Shown in pieces: positions 28,451-38,996 of a DNA stretch of 64,000 nucleotides (its first letter is position 1; every line of letters begins with the position of its first letter). The notes under the pieces were generated by a model, which was given only the letters and a program-made list of their open reading frames with translations, had not been told where the DNA came from and did not search any database. This DNA comes from Meloidogyne chitwoodi (taxonomy: Eukaryota; Nematoda; Chromadorea; Rhabditida; Meloidogynidae), in contig JACZZP010000007.1 of assembly GCA_015183035.1 (NCBI GenBank), forward strand, positions 1,488,001-1,552,000, written 5' to 3'. The translations under genes were made by a program, and so were the position numbers.

Positions 28451-29832
28451 ACAGCACTTTCACCCCGTTGACGCACGCGCGAAAACTACTTGTTTACTAT
28501 TTCCTTTTTCTCTTGTTCTCTAACTTGCTCTCTTCCTTTCGCATAATCTTTTCTTTACGAAAAAGTATGTAAACTTTGAAATCCAATATCTCGAAAACGG
28601 CTTGCTCATTTTTAAATCTGCTTGATCATTTCATAGAAAATTAGTTAAAGATTATGTTTAAAAAATTTCATAGGCTAAAATGCAGTTTTGAGAGAGAAAA
28701 TGCAGTTTTAATTTTAGATTAATTTAAGATGAAAACAAGAGCAAAAAATGGTAAGATTGCGCATGAATAAGTGTAGTTTTGACCAATTATTATGTAACTC
28801 ATCAAGATGAGTCGTCTGAAATTAAAATAAAAGAGATTGGAAAGATTTGAAGAAAGTTATGATCAAAAACATAGTATATGATCATGATTTTCAAAAAGCC
28901 ATAACTTCTCCAACTGAAGTTATTTTTTCCTAAAATTTTTAGAATTATATAGTAACGATAGGCTAAAAAAAATTACAAAATTGGAAAAAATATGAATCAG
29001 AGGATCCTGTTGTAAGAGCTCCCAATTTTCATCATAGTCGGTGAAGCCAAAATTAAGGAAATCAAAGGTTATTTAAGAAAAATTTATATTAGATTGTTCA
29101 ATTTTTAATGTTGAGTCGATTGAAACAAAAATTAAAGTGATCTGACAACTTTGAAGAAAGTTATGACCAAAAAAAAGGAAATTTTTACCGATTTTCAAAA
29201 AACCATAACTTCTCCAAATGAAGTTATTTTTTCTTGAAATTTTGTAGGATTACATAACAATATAGGGCTGCAAAATTGCAAAATTGGAAAAAATATGGAC
29301 CAGGGAATCCTTTATTTTAGAAGTTCCCAATTTTCATCGAAGTCAGATAAAACAAAACTGAAGAGATCAATTATTTTTCAAGAAAAATTTATATACATTG
29401 TTCTATTTTCATCGCTGAGTTGATTAAACTCAAAATTAAGGTGATTGAATAACTTTGAAGAAAGTTATGGTCAAAAATATGGCAATTTTAATCGGTTTTC
29501 AAAAAATAATAACTCAGTTATTTAAGTTTGTTCGCAGCTCAAAATTTGTAGAATTGTAGAAAAGATAAAGTGCTACAACTATACAAAATTTGAAAAAATT
29601 TGACGAAGAATTTCTCATATTATCCTAATAATCCCCCCATTATACGAGAGAGATTTCTCTCATTGACCATTTTATAGCTTTTCTCTTTGTGACATTTTTT
29701 ATTTTCCTTTATGAAGTCAGGCGCACGAGAGATTACGTGATTAGAGAAAAATAGATTCAAATTTTGGCATAATGTAAAAGGGAAAAGATTTAGCTCGTTT
29801 TCGCGCGTGCGTCAACGGGGTGAAAGTGCTGT
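28451..29832. mobile_element. Unclassified element with perfect 36-bp inverted ends
   Basis: 28451-28486 is an exact reverse complement of 29797-29832; the end begins ACAGCACTTTCACCCCGTTG. The ends contain a GC-rich ACGCACGCGCG core that is rare in this genome. The 1.38-kb interior has no transposase-like frame and is mostly a 304-bp tandem repeat. No 2- to 10-bp target duplication is visible at the borders (CGTGGTATT before, GACTTTTAT after), so the superfamily cannot be assigned. Confidence 0.75.
28740..29590. repeat. 304-bp tandem repeat, nearly three copies
   Basis: Copies are anchored by GAAGAAAGTTATG at 28849, 29153 and 29457, exactly 304 bp apart both times. Each is followed by a CAAAAAxxATAACTTCTCC-type segment, AATTGGAAAAAATATG and CCCAATTTTCATC. 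The copies have diverged by substitutions, and the third is incomplete. Reading frames are not conserved, so the repeat is unlikely to be coding. Confidence 0.85.
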
Positions 29833-30434
29833 GACTTTTATTTTACAACGCGTAAAAACGCCAAAAAAAGAAATTCAGCGAAAGAAAACAAGCAGTGCGC
29901 TAAACAAAAACTTCTTCTTTTTGGGAGCGGTTCAGTTGAGTCAGGCACGGTTGAGTCACCGTCTAACATATTTCACCCGTTTTTTTCTGGATACGAATTT
30001 ATAAAAATACACTCATTTGAATCGAATGACACTGAACTGGATTGAACCACAGACAAAATACCTACTATACTACAGGAAATTCTGCACATCTATAACAGGA
30101 AACCATACAGCAAAGCGTGTTGCAAAATGGAGAGCTTCGCCCATCAGGTATCGTGGGATCTCAAATTTTTTTTATCACAACTAAACAAATTAATTTTTTT
30201 TGTCTAAATTCAATTTGTAAAAACAGCGGGACAGTTCGCTCATCGGGCGAACAATAACACTAATCGTCAAAACAAAACTTTTAAACCTAAAATACATTTA
30301 GACAAACTAACTTAAAAACCTAATCAAACTTAAATAAACAAAACCTCATTAAAGTTAAACTATAACGTCAAAAACAAATATAAATTATTTAAAACAGAAC
30401 ATATTACAACAAACAAAATTTTCTTATCACTGTT
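29833..30434. other. Intergenic, no gene recognised
   Basis: 600 bp between the repeat element and the end of the peptidase-like gene. Slightly GC-richer patches near 29840-29990 and 30100-30260 have open frames but no family resemblance. They could be old repeat debris. Confidence 0.5.
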
Positions 30435-31995
30435 TTAGATTTCTTTATGTGATCCTTCTTTTTGTTTTTCTTCCTCAATTACTTTATTATTTTTTTCTTC
30501 TGATTGTGAGTTCTTCTTTTCTTCTTCATTTAATAACTCTATCTGAATGCGCTCAATTGTACTAAAATTTAAAGAAAATAAAAATTACTTCAAATCTTTT
30601 AATATTACTTCCTCAACCACAGAAAGAATTAAAAAAAGCCCGGTAATAAGACACTATCCCAAAATAATAAACTTACGTTCGAGCCTTCTCTCCTGTCATT
30701 TTCTTTTCTACTTCCAGAACGTCCGCGAACTAAAAATTTTTAAAGTCATTTATTTTATAAGTAAAATTTACTCTTTCGATCAGTTTTTTGCTCTGTATCA
30801 CCATATCCTTCGTAATCGCCCATTGTTTCTCCATTGAATGTTCTACAGCCGTGTCATTTTTAGAAATAGACGATTGAGAGTTGCAAGGAAGAGAACCAGC
30901 AGCTCCTCGTTCAGAGTTTAAGCCAGCATGAAGCTAAATAAAAATAATAAATAAATAAAAATAAAAAAACCATTGTAAGAAAAATTTCCCCAATTTTGTC
31001 CAAATCCAACTTGTTTCCAAGGTAGCAATTATCAAAGAATACTTCTCCTGATACTGGGCCAGCCATGAACGCTTGAATGCGTTGGTAGAGTTCACGTCTG
31101 TCCGCACAACCATCATTATTTCGGAAGTCAAATTTCGTCTCTCCTTCATTCATTTTTTCGATATCAATCTTTATAAATAAAGTACTAAATTAATTAGAGT
31201 TTAAAATAAACCGATTCTACAACGAAGTTATTTGAGTGAGCTATAACACAATGAGCACTTTCATGCAGAGCTACCATACGAAAATTTCCAGGCGAAACTA
31301 TTTTGGAAGGATTTACATTGAATTTGCATCTTGCAGACATATTATTGTCCATTTCAGCAATAAAAGTTGCAGTTTTGCCTTCTATTTTGTAGTCGAGTCT
31401 AAAACTTCCAAGGTTTCTTAAAAAAATTATTTATTAAAATGTTTTTTTATTAAAAAAATTTACGTGTCTGACGAATTAAAAGAACTCTGAGCAGAAACAC
31501 TTAAAAAACAATAATAATTAAATTAAATATTAAAAATTACTTTTCAGAAGTTAATGCTTGTTCAGCATTTTTATCTTCAGGAATGGCCACTTTTTCCTTA
31601 AAATCATAAAAATAGAAAGTAAAAATTAAAAAAAACATACAGAATCCAAAAGTTTTTTCTCATTAAAATTGAGTTTAGACGACACATTTTTTGACGCAGG
31701 ATCATGAACAAAAGTATCGCTACAATCAATTAAAAAAATTAATGAATCTAAGATAATATTCTAAAATCAACCTGGATTCTTTTGTTACAGCTTTTTCTAA
31801 ATCAACATCAATCTTTTGTCGACCGTTATTTTTTTTGATGCAAAACAAGTAAAGTGCCAATAGAAAGGATAACGTCACACTATTGAATTACATTGTTTAT
31901 TAATTAATGTTAAAAACTCACATAATCCCAATAGCAGTAGAAACTACAATAATAATATTTGTTGTATTATCCGATGGAAGTGAAGTAGAATTCAT
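30435..31995 (-). CDS. Membrane-anchored M41 (FtsH/YME1)-like zinc peptidase without AAA domain
   Basis: It starts at 31995: a short Asn/Ser/Thr-rich N-terminus (MNSTSLPSDNTTN), then a single transmembrane helix (IIIVVSTAIGIM...VILSFLLALYLFC), then a basic stop-transfer and a charged linker. The core reads FRMVALHESAHCVIAHSN. HESAH (31251-31265) is a HExxH zinc site in the same context as HEAGHA of FtsH/YME1 peptidases. Downstream, IQAFMAGPVSGEVFFDN and YLGNKLDLDK parallel the GGRVAEEL...TGASSDF block of M41, which supplies the third ligand Asp. A helical tail (KQWAITKDMVIQSKKLIERV, EKKMTGEKARTIERIQIELL) matches the M41 C-terminal helices and ends GSHKEI. No Walker motifs occur anywhere upstream. 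The homology call rests on motif order by eye. Confidence 0.65.
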
Positions 31996-32287
31996 TTTAG
32001 AATAAATATAGAGTTATATTAGATTAAGGAATATAGAGGTAAAGGAAATAAGAATAATTTATTTTTAACTATAAATTCCTAAATTCCTTTTATATAGTAA
32101 ACAGTATAGAGTATTATATATGTACTTTTTTCATTTCCTTTCAAGAGAGAATAAAAAATTTTAATTTAAAAAATAAAAATTTTCGAAACGAACAGACTAT
32201 AACTCACTACCAAATAATATTTTGTCTTTGTATATTTCTCTGCTTTATGAGATATTTCAAATTTTCCCTCGTTTGCATATAAATTTT

Positions 32288-32424
32288 GGGTACAGCCCGA
32301 CTGGTCGCCGGCCGACTTGTAGCGGGCCGATTGGCCGCGCAATAATATGCGAAACAAAGAGAATTAGAGATAAAGTGGAAACTAAAGACTACTTGCGGCC
32401 CCGGCGACTAGTCGGGTGTGTCCC
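32288..32424 (+). mobile_element. ~140-bp GC-rich MITE, copy 1
   Basis: Inverted ends GGGTACAGCCCGACT...AGTCGGGTGTGTCCC with a GC-rich GCCGGCCGACT subterminal motif. The copy at 50746-50888 matches it in the opposite orientation over its whole length. It lies about 290 bp upstream of the M41-like gene start. The flanking bases (ATAAATTTT and GTAAGGAAA) are not a duplication, so this copy is older or rearranged. Confidence 0.8.
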
Positions 32425-32440
32425 GTAAGGAAACAGTTTT

Positions 32441-32657
32441 CGACAGTGGTTGTTTTCGACAGTGAACTATTTCTCGTTTTCTAACTGTCTGCCTAAATCC
32501 GGATCTTCGGATACTTATGAAATTTCTTCCGGTTTTTTGTTGCAAAGACATCCGGATATATTTATTATCCAATCCTTAAGCTCGGACATTGCCCAAAAAC
32601 TCTTTTTTAAGTAAGATTCTTAGAGTTTTAGTTTACTGTCGAAAACAGCCACTGTCG
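32441..32657. repeat. 27-bp inverted repeat pair (foldback or MITE relic)
   Basis: 32441-32467 (CGACAGTGGTTGTTTTCGAC...) pairs with 32631-32657 with two mismatches. Each arm contains two TTTTCGACAGT units. The spacer is about 163 bp with no coding potential. It adjoins MITE copy 1, from which it is only 16 bp away. Confidence 0.65.
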
Positions 32658-32992
32658 GAATCTATCAGCACCTAAATTTTCACTCCGAAATACTAGTTTG
32701 ACTTTATTTTAAGAGGAAAGAAGTTTGAATTTTTATGAACAAATAGTAAAATGGAATAGATAAAAGAATCATAATCATTGTAGATTCCTTATGCGAAAAT
32801 TTAGAAGTTATACGACATATAATAAATCAAGGAGAAATTGTTCTGTGATATTTGTGCATTACAACTAATGATATAAAAAACATCATGAAAACAAAAAATG
32901 GATGGAGGGATGCAGTTTTTAAGCAATTTTTTCTAAATTTAAATAAACAATATAATGATCCTATGCCTTCAGTCTTAAAATATTTTTACTTT

Positions 32993-33235
32993 CTAATGCT
33001 TAAAAGCGGCGATAAAGGTTTGGACCAAATTTTTATGTTTATCATCAGTTGTTGTAGTAATTTGACCTTTTTCACGTATAATCTTCAATAATTCTTGTGC
33101 ATGAGCACGAATATGTGCAACAAATTCTTTCTCAAAACGAGTAATTTGTGATGGGTCAATTTTATCCAGATATCCTTTAACACCGGCATAAATAACAGAA
33201 ACTTGCTCTTCAATAGCCATTGGAACATATTGACC
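32993..33235 (-). pseudogene. ATP5F1A: Isolated last exon of mitochondrial ATP synthase subunit alpha
   Basis: The minus strand reads GQYVPMAIEEQVSVIYAGVK then GYLDKIDPSQITRFEKEF and ends VQTFIAAFKH with a stop at 32993. This is a clear match to the C-terminal helical domain of F1 alpha. The exon is open and preceded by a normal acceptor (TTTTTTAG at 33236). No other part of the ~550-residue protein is found upstream; the next sequence is the 3' end of THOC3 at 33442. It is therefore a partial duplication, a relic, or the end of a gene interrupted by rearrangement or misassembly. Confidence 0.85.
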
Positions 33236-33441
33236 CTAAAAAATCAATTATAAGAATTTGGTTTAAAAGAATCTAGTATGTAAATAACAATTAAAAAATT
33301 TTAATAAAAATTTAAAGAATATTACAAATTTATTTCCATAAAAAGAGTTCAAAAAATTTTAATAATCATTATTTAAATAAATAAATTAATTTTTGATAAA
33401 CAAAAAATTTTCAAAGCAAATAACAAAAAATATTTTTAAAA

Positions 33442-35437
33442 TTATCCAGAATATCCAAAAACTCGTAATGAAGGCTGTTGATCTCTATCACGGTCTAATC
33501 CTCCACCTGATATACTTGTTGCATAAGCAAGCAAATAAAGACGTGGATGCCAACAAACGTCAAAACACTCTGTCGAAAGAGGTATTTCTGCAACTCTGGA
33601 AAATTAACAATAAATTTAGCCATAATTTTAAATATTTTTGTTAAAAATTTCGAGAATAGAAACTTTTTAGAAAAAGGAAATACAATCTTAAATATCAAAA
33701 CAATTGGACAAGCGCAATTAGATTTTCTCAATTTTTAACAAACTTTAATTAAAAAAATACTTTTCGCCCGTTAAAAGCCATGAAATATCGATAACACGAT
33801 CCTCACTCCCAGAAGCTACCAAATTGCTGCAATGGCTGAAATATTGCAATAAAATTTAATTTTCTAAAAAAGTAAATGACCTGAATGAAACACTACGTAT
33901 AGGATAATCAAGTCTAAAATTTATAAAGAAATAAACTTAATGTAAGATTGTTAAATAACCTTGTAAGTGTTTTTATACAAATAAGGTCATTTAATTCCCA
34001 AATAGAGCAGGAAGCATCAGAAGCACCAATAACAAGAAATCTTTCATTTGGTGAGATATCCATACTTAAACAAGTAGAAAGTGGTGGATGTGCCTGTACG
34101 GTTCGAACACGTTTAAGCGTGGGTAAACTGTTAGAAATTAAAAATTTTTTAGAAAAAGATTAACAAATTAAATTACCTGAGAATTTCTAATTTTCCTTGA
34201 TCAGTAGCAACAAAAATGAATTGACCATGGCAGAGGAATTCATTAATTTCATCCTTAAATGAGAATTGGACTAAAATTTTCATTGCTCTCGCATCAATAA
34301 GTCCCAAATTATCTGTCTTATCTCCATAAGCAATATAATTTCCACAATGAGACCAAGTTAAAAATAAATTTGATCCTGTTGTAGGCAATTTTGTATGACT
34401 GTCTGGAACACGTAAATCCCAAAGTCGGACAGATTTATCACTAGAACATGAGGCCATAAGCTTTAAAAAGTATTATTATTTTAATTTATCAATATGTACC
34501 AACCATGTCATTGTGCTTTGAAAATTCTATGGCCTCCACAATATCTTCATGCCCATAGCCAACAAAAATTTGCTTCTAATTTCTAACATTACTTTTTAAT
34601 AGTATCTAATTATATAATTGAGAATGTTTGTGTGTTTGTTTGCCTTTTATAGGCAAATATTTGGGGAAGTGAAAATGAGGGGTTCTTATAGTAGTTTTTG
34701 ACAGTTGGATACTATATAAAAGCTTATTTTCTCCCATTCTTTGGTGGTGGCTACGCTGCGGTGGTGGCATCCGCTACGCTGCGGTGGTTTTATGGTGATA
34801 AGGGAGGTCAGGGATGGTGGGTGGGCGACCTCTTACATTATTTCTTTTTTATTTTTATATCTTCGTTGGTGTAAGTTCTTTGAGTTAAGCTGTTGTTGTT
34901 TTTATAGCAATGTCTTGTGTTTTGGTTAAGAATGTTTGGACCAATTATTTTGTTACATAAGTTCGTTTATGTTTATTCATGTTCTTGTTTTGTTATTTGG
35001 AAATTTTTATTTTGTAGTATATATGACTTTATTGATCAGGTTATTTCAGTTTTGTGTTTATTTTTTTTTTTGCTAGCGTAGAAGGGCTCCCAAAGGGCGA
35101 CCAACTTAGCTAGTTTAAAAAAATAAAGCAACAATAATTTTAATAAAAATTTATGACTAACCAAACGACAAGAGTGTGGGTCAAGATTACCAACAGAAAC
35201 AACTTTATTGTCTGCTCCACTTGCAAGTGAAGTACCGCTCATATTCCACGAAAGCGTTCTAACACCCGAAACCTTAAGTAGATTTAATGGTTATGTAAAC
35301 AGTTAACAAACATTTGGCATATCATAAGATTTTGAACGATCTTTACGTTTAAAAAAGTCTTTTGCGCCATTTGAACTTCTGAAATAATCATCAGGAAGTA
35401 TTTCGCGGCCAGAAGAAATTTCTTTGGTAGAACTCAT
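33442..35437 (-). CDS. THOC3: THO complex subunit 3 (TEX1), WD40 protein
   Basis: A WD-repeat subunit of the THO/TREX mRNA export complex in the nucleus. It starts at 35437 (MSSTKEISSGRE). Recognisable repeats are VRTLSWNMSGTSLASGADNK, KQIFVGYGHEDIVEAIEF, MASCSSDKSVRLWDLRVP, LFLTWSHCGNYIAYGDK, NLGLIDARAMKILVQFSFKD, INEFLCHGQFIFVATDQGKL, VQAHPPLSTCLSMDISP, LDYPIRSVSFS and FDVCWHPRLYLLAYA, ending RVFGYSG. These align in order with animal THOC3. One intron (about 34576-35162) is 587 bp, ten times the local norm, and holds a repeat-derived insertion. The gene is divergent from the FET gene. Confidence 0.9.
34605..35050 (+). repeat. Promoter-repeat-tail unit in THOC3 intron, diverged copy of the core of the 58.5-59.9 kb element
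   Basis: Read on the plus strand this matches the reverse complement of 58600-59830 in three blocks: TTTGGGGAAGTGAAAATG...GATACTATATAAA (34660-34720), a short repeat with CTACGCTGCGGTGG twice (34750-34787), and a tail with ATTATTTCTTTTTTAT and TATATGACTTTATTGATCAG (34836-35038). The other copy has the same order but many more repeat units. It lies antisense to THOC3. No inverted ends are recognisable here. Confidence 0.65.
34713..34720 (+). promoter_or_regulatory. TATA box of the intron-borne repeat unit
   Basis: TATATAAA in the context GATACTATATAAA, shared with the minus-strand copy at 59716-59723. The tandem repeat begins 23 bp downstream in both. Function as a promoter is inferred from conservation between the two copies. 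Confidence 0.45.
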
Positions 35438-36049
35438 CTAAAATTAAGAAAAATATTTTTAAAATTTAAGAATTCTCGTGTCAAATGTCACAAAAATCCA
35501 AAATTAATTGAATTATATGTATAATTATAGGCAATGGTGCATTTTAGGGCCCCAAAAAAATTGTCGTTTTTCCGTGAACTCAGTAATTGATATATTTCCG
35601 CAGAGTAGAAACTTAAAACTCCAGCAACCAATTCTCTTGCGCCTTTCGTACTAAAAATCCTCAAGAACCAGTGGGACCAGTCTTTGCCGTTTCAGTCTCT
35701 TACTATGCATGATTAAAATTTAAAAATAAAGATTATCAATGGAAACTGAAACGGCAAACTGAAACATCGCGTTCGAACGGCTCTAGCTTTTAACTGGGAC
35801 TGAAATGGCCTTTCGTGACGGACTTTAAAAATAATCGAAAAACAGAATGACAATTATATTTATCGATCCTACCGTAGATTTTAACATTTCTTTAATTAGG
35901 AAGAATTGTTGAAATTGTTTCTGAATGTTTTGTTACATTTACTTGTTTTTAATTTACATTTAAATATATACTTATATACTTTCTAATTTTTAGCATTATT
36001 TTGCAGATTATTACATCTTTTTTGTACGTTGAATTAAAGTTTAACGAGT
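35438..36049. promoter_or_regulatory. Shared 5' region of THOC3 and the FET gene, with a hairpin
   Basis: 612 bp between two divergent start codons, so probably a bidirectional regulatory region. It contains a 14-bp inverted repeat, TTTGCCGTTTCAGT (about 35691-35704) with ACTGAAACGGCAAA (35748-35761), in a GC-richer patch from 35540 to 35830. The patch may be a small inserted element. No TATA box was identified with confidence. Confidence 0.4.
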
Positions 36050-38689
36050 ATGAATCAGCAAGCTCAGGGCGGCTTTGATCCACAGGTTTTTATTTCTTTT
36101 TTTCTTGTTATCTAGCTTAATTGAGTTGGCGCAGAAACAATACGAGGCATGGCAACAATATTATGCTCAGGGTGGAGCACAACCTCCAGCACAGCAAGTT
36201 CAGCCGGGCCAAGAGGTTTTCGTTTAAATAGTTTATAAAAGACATACGTTAAGGGTCCTGGTGCATATCAGGCCTACTTTGATCAACCTGGCGCGCCTAT
36301 GCAGCAACCTGGTCAACAAGCTTATGCTCAGCCTGATCCGTATGGCAATCAAATGGCTATGGGTGGACAGTATGGCGCTCCTGCAGGCAATGCACCAGTC
36401 TTTCCCCCACCACAAGCAAATGCACCTCCGATTCAACGTGGAGTACCAGGCGGTTGGGGACCACCACCCCAAGGTGGACCACTCCCGTTGAATTCTTTTG
36501 TTGGTGGACCACCGAGCGGTTATCCGCCACACGGAGGTGGTTATGGCATGGATCCACGCGGAGGATGGGGACGTCAAGATCGTGGAGGCAGAAACAGATA
36601 TAACGGAGGGTGAGTACTTATTTTTTTTATTAAAATGGGAATTTATGGCATTTAATGCTGATGACTGGGTGTTCTGGTTCCTCAGGGAACTGTTAAATTT
36701 TTGGTTACAAATGTATTTTTTAAATGGGACTACTTTATGTCTTATGTTAGTCTTTGAGTATTTTGCTAAACAGGTCCGTAGCACAGATTTATTTATAATG
36801 TTTGATTTCTTATGAAGTTTTGATTCACTAATTATTTTTTTAGTATTAATATTCGCTGGTTACGGGCCTGAGTATTAGATATTGCTAGGTATTGTTAATA
36901 GATTTATTCTCTTTGCCACTGGTTGTAAAATAATGTTTCAGGAATTTTTCTTCAAAATCATGGAGTTTAGTAATATTTTGTTTAAATTAACATGTTTTTA
37001 TATCAGGGTTTAAAGCGTCAATAACTGGTGAGATGCATATATTCAGTTAAAGGAAATGTGTAATAAAAACTTTATGCATTCACGCAGTTGTTGACTAACT
37101 CAAAGACACCCATATGAGTGAGACGAAGAGTACAACATCGGGGTTCAACCATAATGTCATTCATTTTCATTCATTTTAATGATTTGCATTCTTTACAGAC
37201 CCGGTGATTTTCCGGGCCGTCAGGCAGGCTTCAGAGGTATTAGTGTTGTTTGGTAAATAAGGGTTGTGGGCTGGTTATTATAAGTTTAATTAATTTTGAG
37301 TTTTATTATTGGAATATATTTCATTAAAAACCAATATGGTTTTATATATACTTGATATTGCGTTATTTTTATAAATTGGAGTACATGTACTGGTTATCTC
37401 CACTTTATAAATAGAAGGCCTGTACATGAGTCAATAACTTAAATAATTCAAAAAAGGTTGAAATGGTTCAAATTGCAAATTGTTTCCATTGGTATTATCA
37501 AAGATTCTGGAGTTTTTATCAATTATTTGGTCCATAAGTTTTTTTTAATAAATTCTATCCATCAACGAAATAATGCAAAATCGGTATTATTTTAGTCTAA
37601 ATTCCGATAATAATCGAAGAAATTAAATTTTTAATTAAAAAAAAATTATATATTTTAAACATAATTCTGTTCAGGCGGTGGTGACAGACGCAGTGGTGGA
37701 GGTGGACGAAGTGGAGGAGGTGGTGGCGGTGGATATAGAGATAGAGAACCACAACAAAGCAAGAATGTTCTTTTCTTTTCTGGTCTTCCTCTAAAGTAAA
37801 TTTTTGATAAAATCAACAGCAATAATTTTTTTATTAATTTTAGTGCAAATGAACAATTCATTAATGATGTATTCAGCATGGAGCAAGGTGACATTGAAGT
37901 TGGACAAAACGGAGAACCTAGAATCAAAATTTATAAAGAAGCTGGACATTCAAAAGGCGAATGTACAATAATATTTCGAGATGAATCTGTTGCACAGCGT
38001 GTTCTCAGCACCTATAATGGTTAAATTATTTTAAAATATAAAATATTTTTATATTTTAGGACAACCTTTTCCTGGGAGTGATAGCTGCATGAACATATCT
38101 TATGCTAAATTTAATGAAAAAGAAGGAGGCGGAGAAAGATTTGGAGGAGGCGGCGGTGGTGGAAGAGGTGGAGGTGGTGGACGAAGTGGTGGTTATGGTG
38201 GACCACGTGATGATAGAAGAGGAGGAGGAGGTAAATTTATTTTTATTATGTAGGATATAGGTTTATTTAAAATTTAAGGTCGTGGTGGTGGGCGAGGCCG
38301 CGGAGGTGGTGGTGGACGTGGTGGCGGTGGAGACCGGCGTGGTGGAGGAGGAGGAGGTCGTTTTGGCGGAGGAGGTCGCGGAGGTGGTGAGAGGAAAGGG
38401 AATTTTGAAATGCGAAAAGGCGATTGGTCTTGCGCGTGGGTTTTTTTATTTTTGATTTATTTAAACAATAATTTAATCAAAATTTACCTTCCTTTTATAA
38501 ATTTTTAGTTGCGGCAACGTTAATTTTGCTTTTCGCCGTGAATGTAACTCATGTAAAGCACCAAAACAAGGGGGAGATGATGACGGTGGACCTCCTCCAC
38601 CTTATAATGGTGGTGGTGGCGGCGGTGGACCAATGCGTATGGGTGGTGGTTTTGGTGGTGGAGGTGATAACCGTTCACGACCATATTGA
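36050..38689 (+). CDS. fust-1: FET-family RNA-binding protein (FUS/EWS/TAF15 type)
   Basis: A nuclear RNA-binding regulator of transcription and splicing. It starts at 36050 ([12 protein letters not shown]). The low-complexity N-terminus is Gln/Gly/Pro/Tyr-rich ([26 protein letters not shown]). Then come RGG repeats, an RRM ([10 protein letters not shown]...[14 protein letters not shown]...[15 protein letters not shown]), more RGG repeats, a RanBP2-type zinc finger ([20 protein letters not shown]) and a C-terminal PY-NLS-like end, NRSRPY. This order is diagnostic for FET proteins. A 38-nt exon (37199-37236) is flanked by introns of about 590 and 435 bp, far longer than other introns here. First gene of a same-strand cluster. 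Confidence 0.95.
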
Positions 38690-38996
38690 AATTAGAAGAC
38701 AATTTGAGCATTTTTTGTGTTTTCCTACTTTTATTTTTACAATATTTCCAACAAAAAAAATTTAATGTTTTACTCATAATTAATTTTAAGTTATTCTATC
38801 TGCTTCTATTTTTAATCGAAATTTTAATACGTTTTTAAGCTTATGTTTGGTTTAGATGGAATTTACTATTTCTGGAATCAATAAAATTTAATAAAAATAT
38901 TTGTTTTATATATATTTAGTTATTTTCTATAATATTCTTATTTTAGATGGTAATTATTTGTTAATTTATTTTCAATGAAATAAAAATGTTTAGTAA

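Noticed and set aside
28451..29832. Tc1/mariner assignment
   Set aside because: There is no TA duplication at the ends and no transposase frame; the borders read TT|ACAG and CTGT|GA.
32222..32428. 68-codon frame over the MITE
   Set aside because: Most of it is MITE sequence, including its inverted ends; the second copy at 50.7 kb does not support a conserved protein.
36357..36815. Several long frames overlapping the FET gene on both strands
   Set aside because: They are shadows of the Gly/Pro-rich coding sequence; the frame ending near 36815 runs into the long intron.
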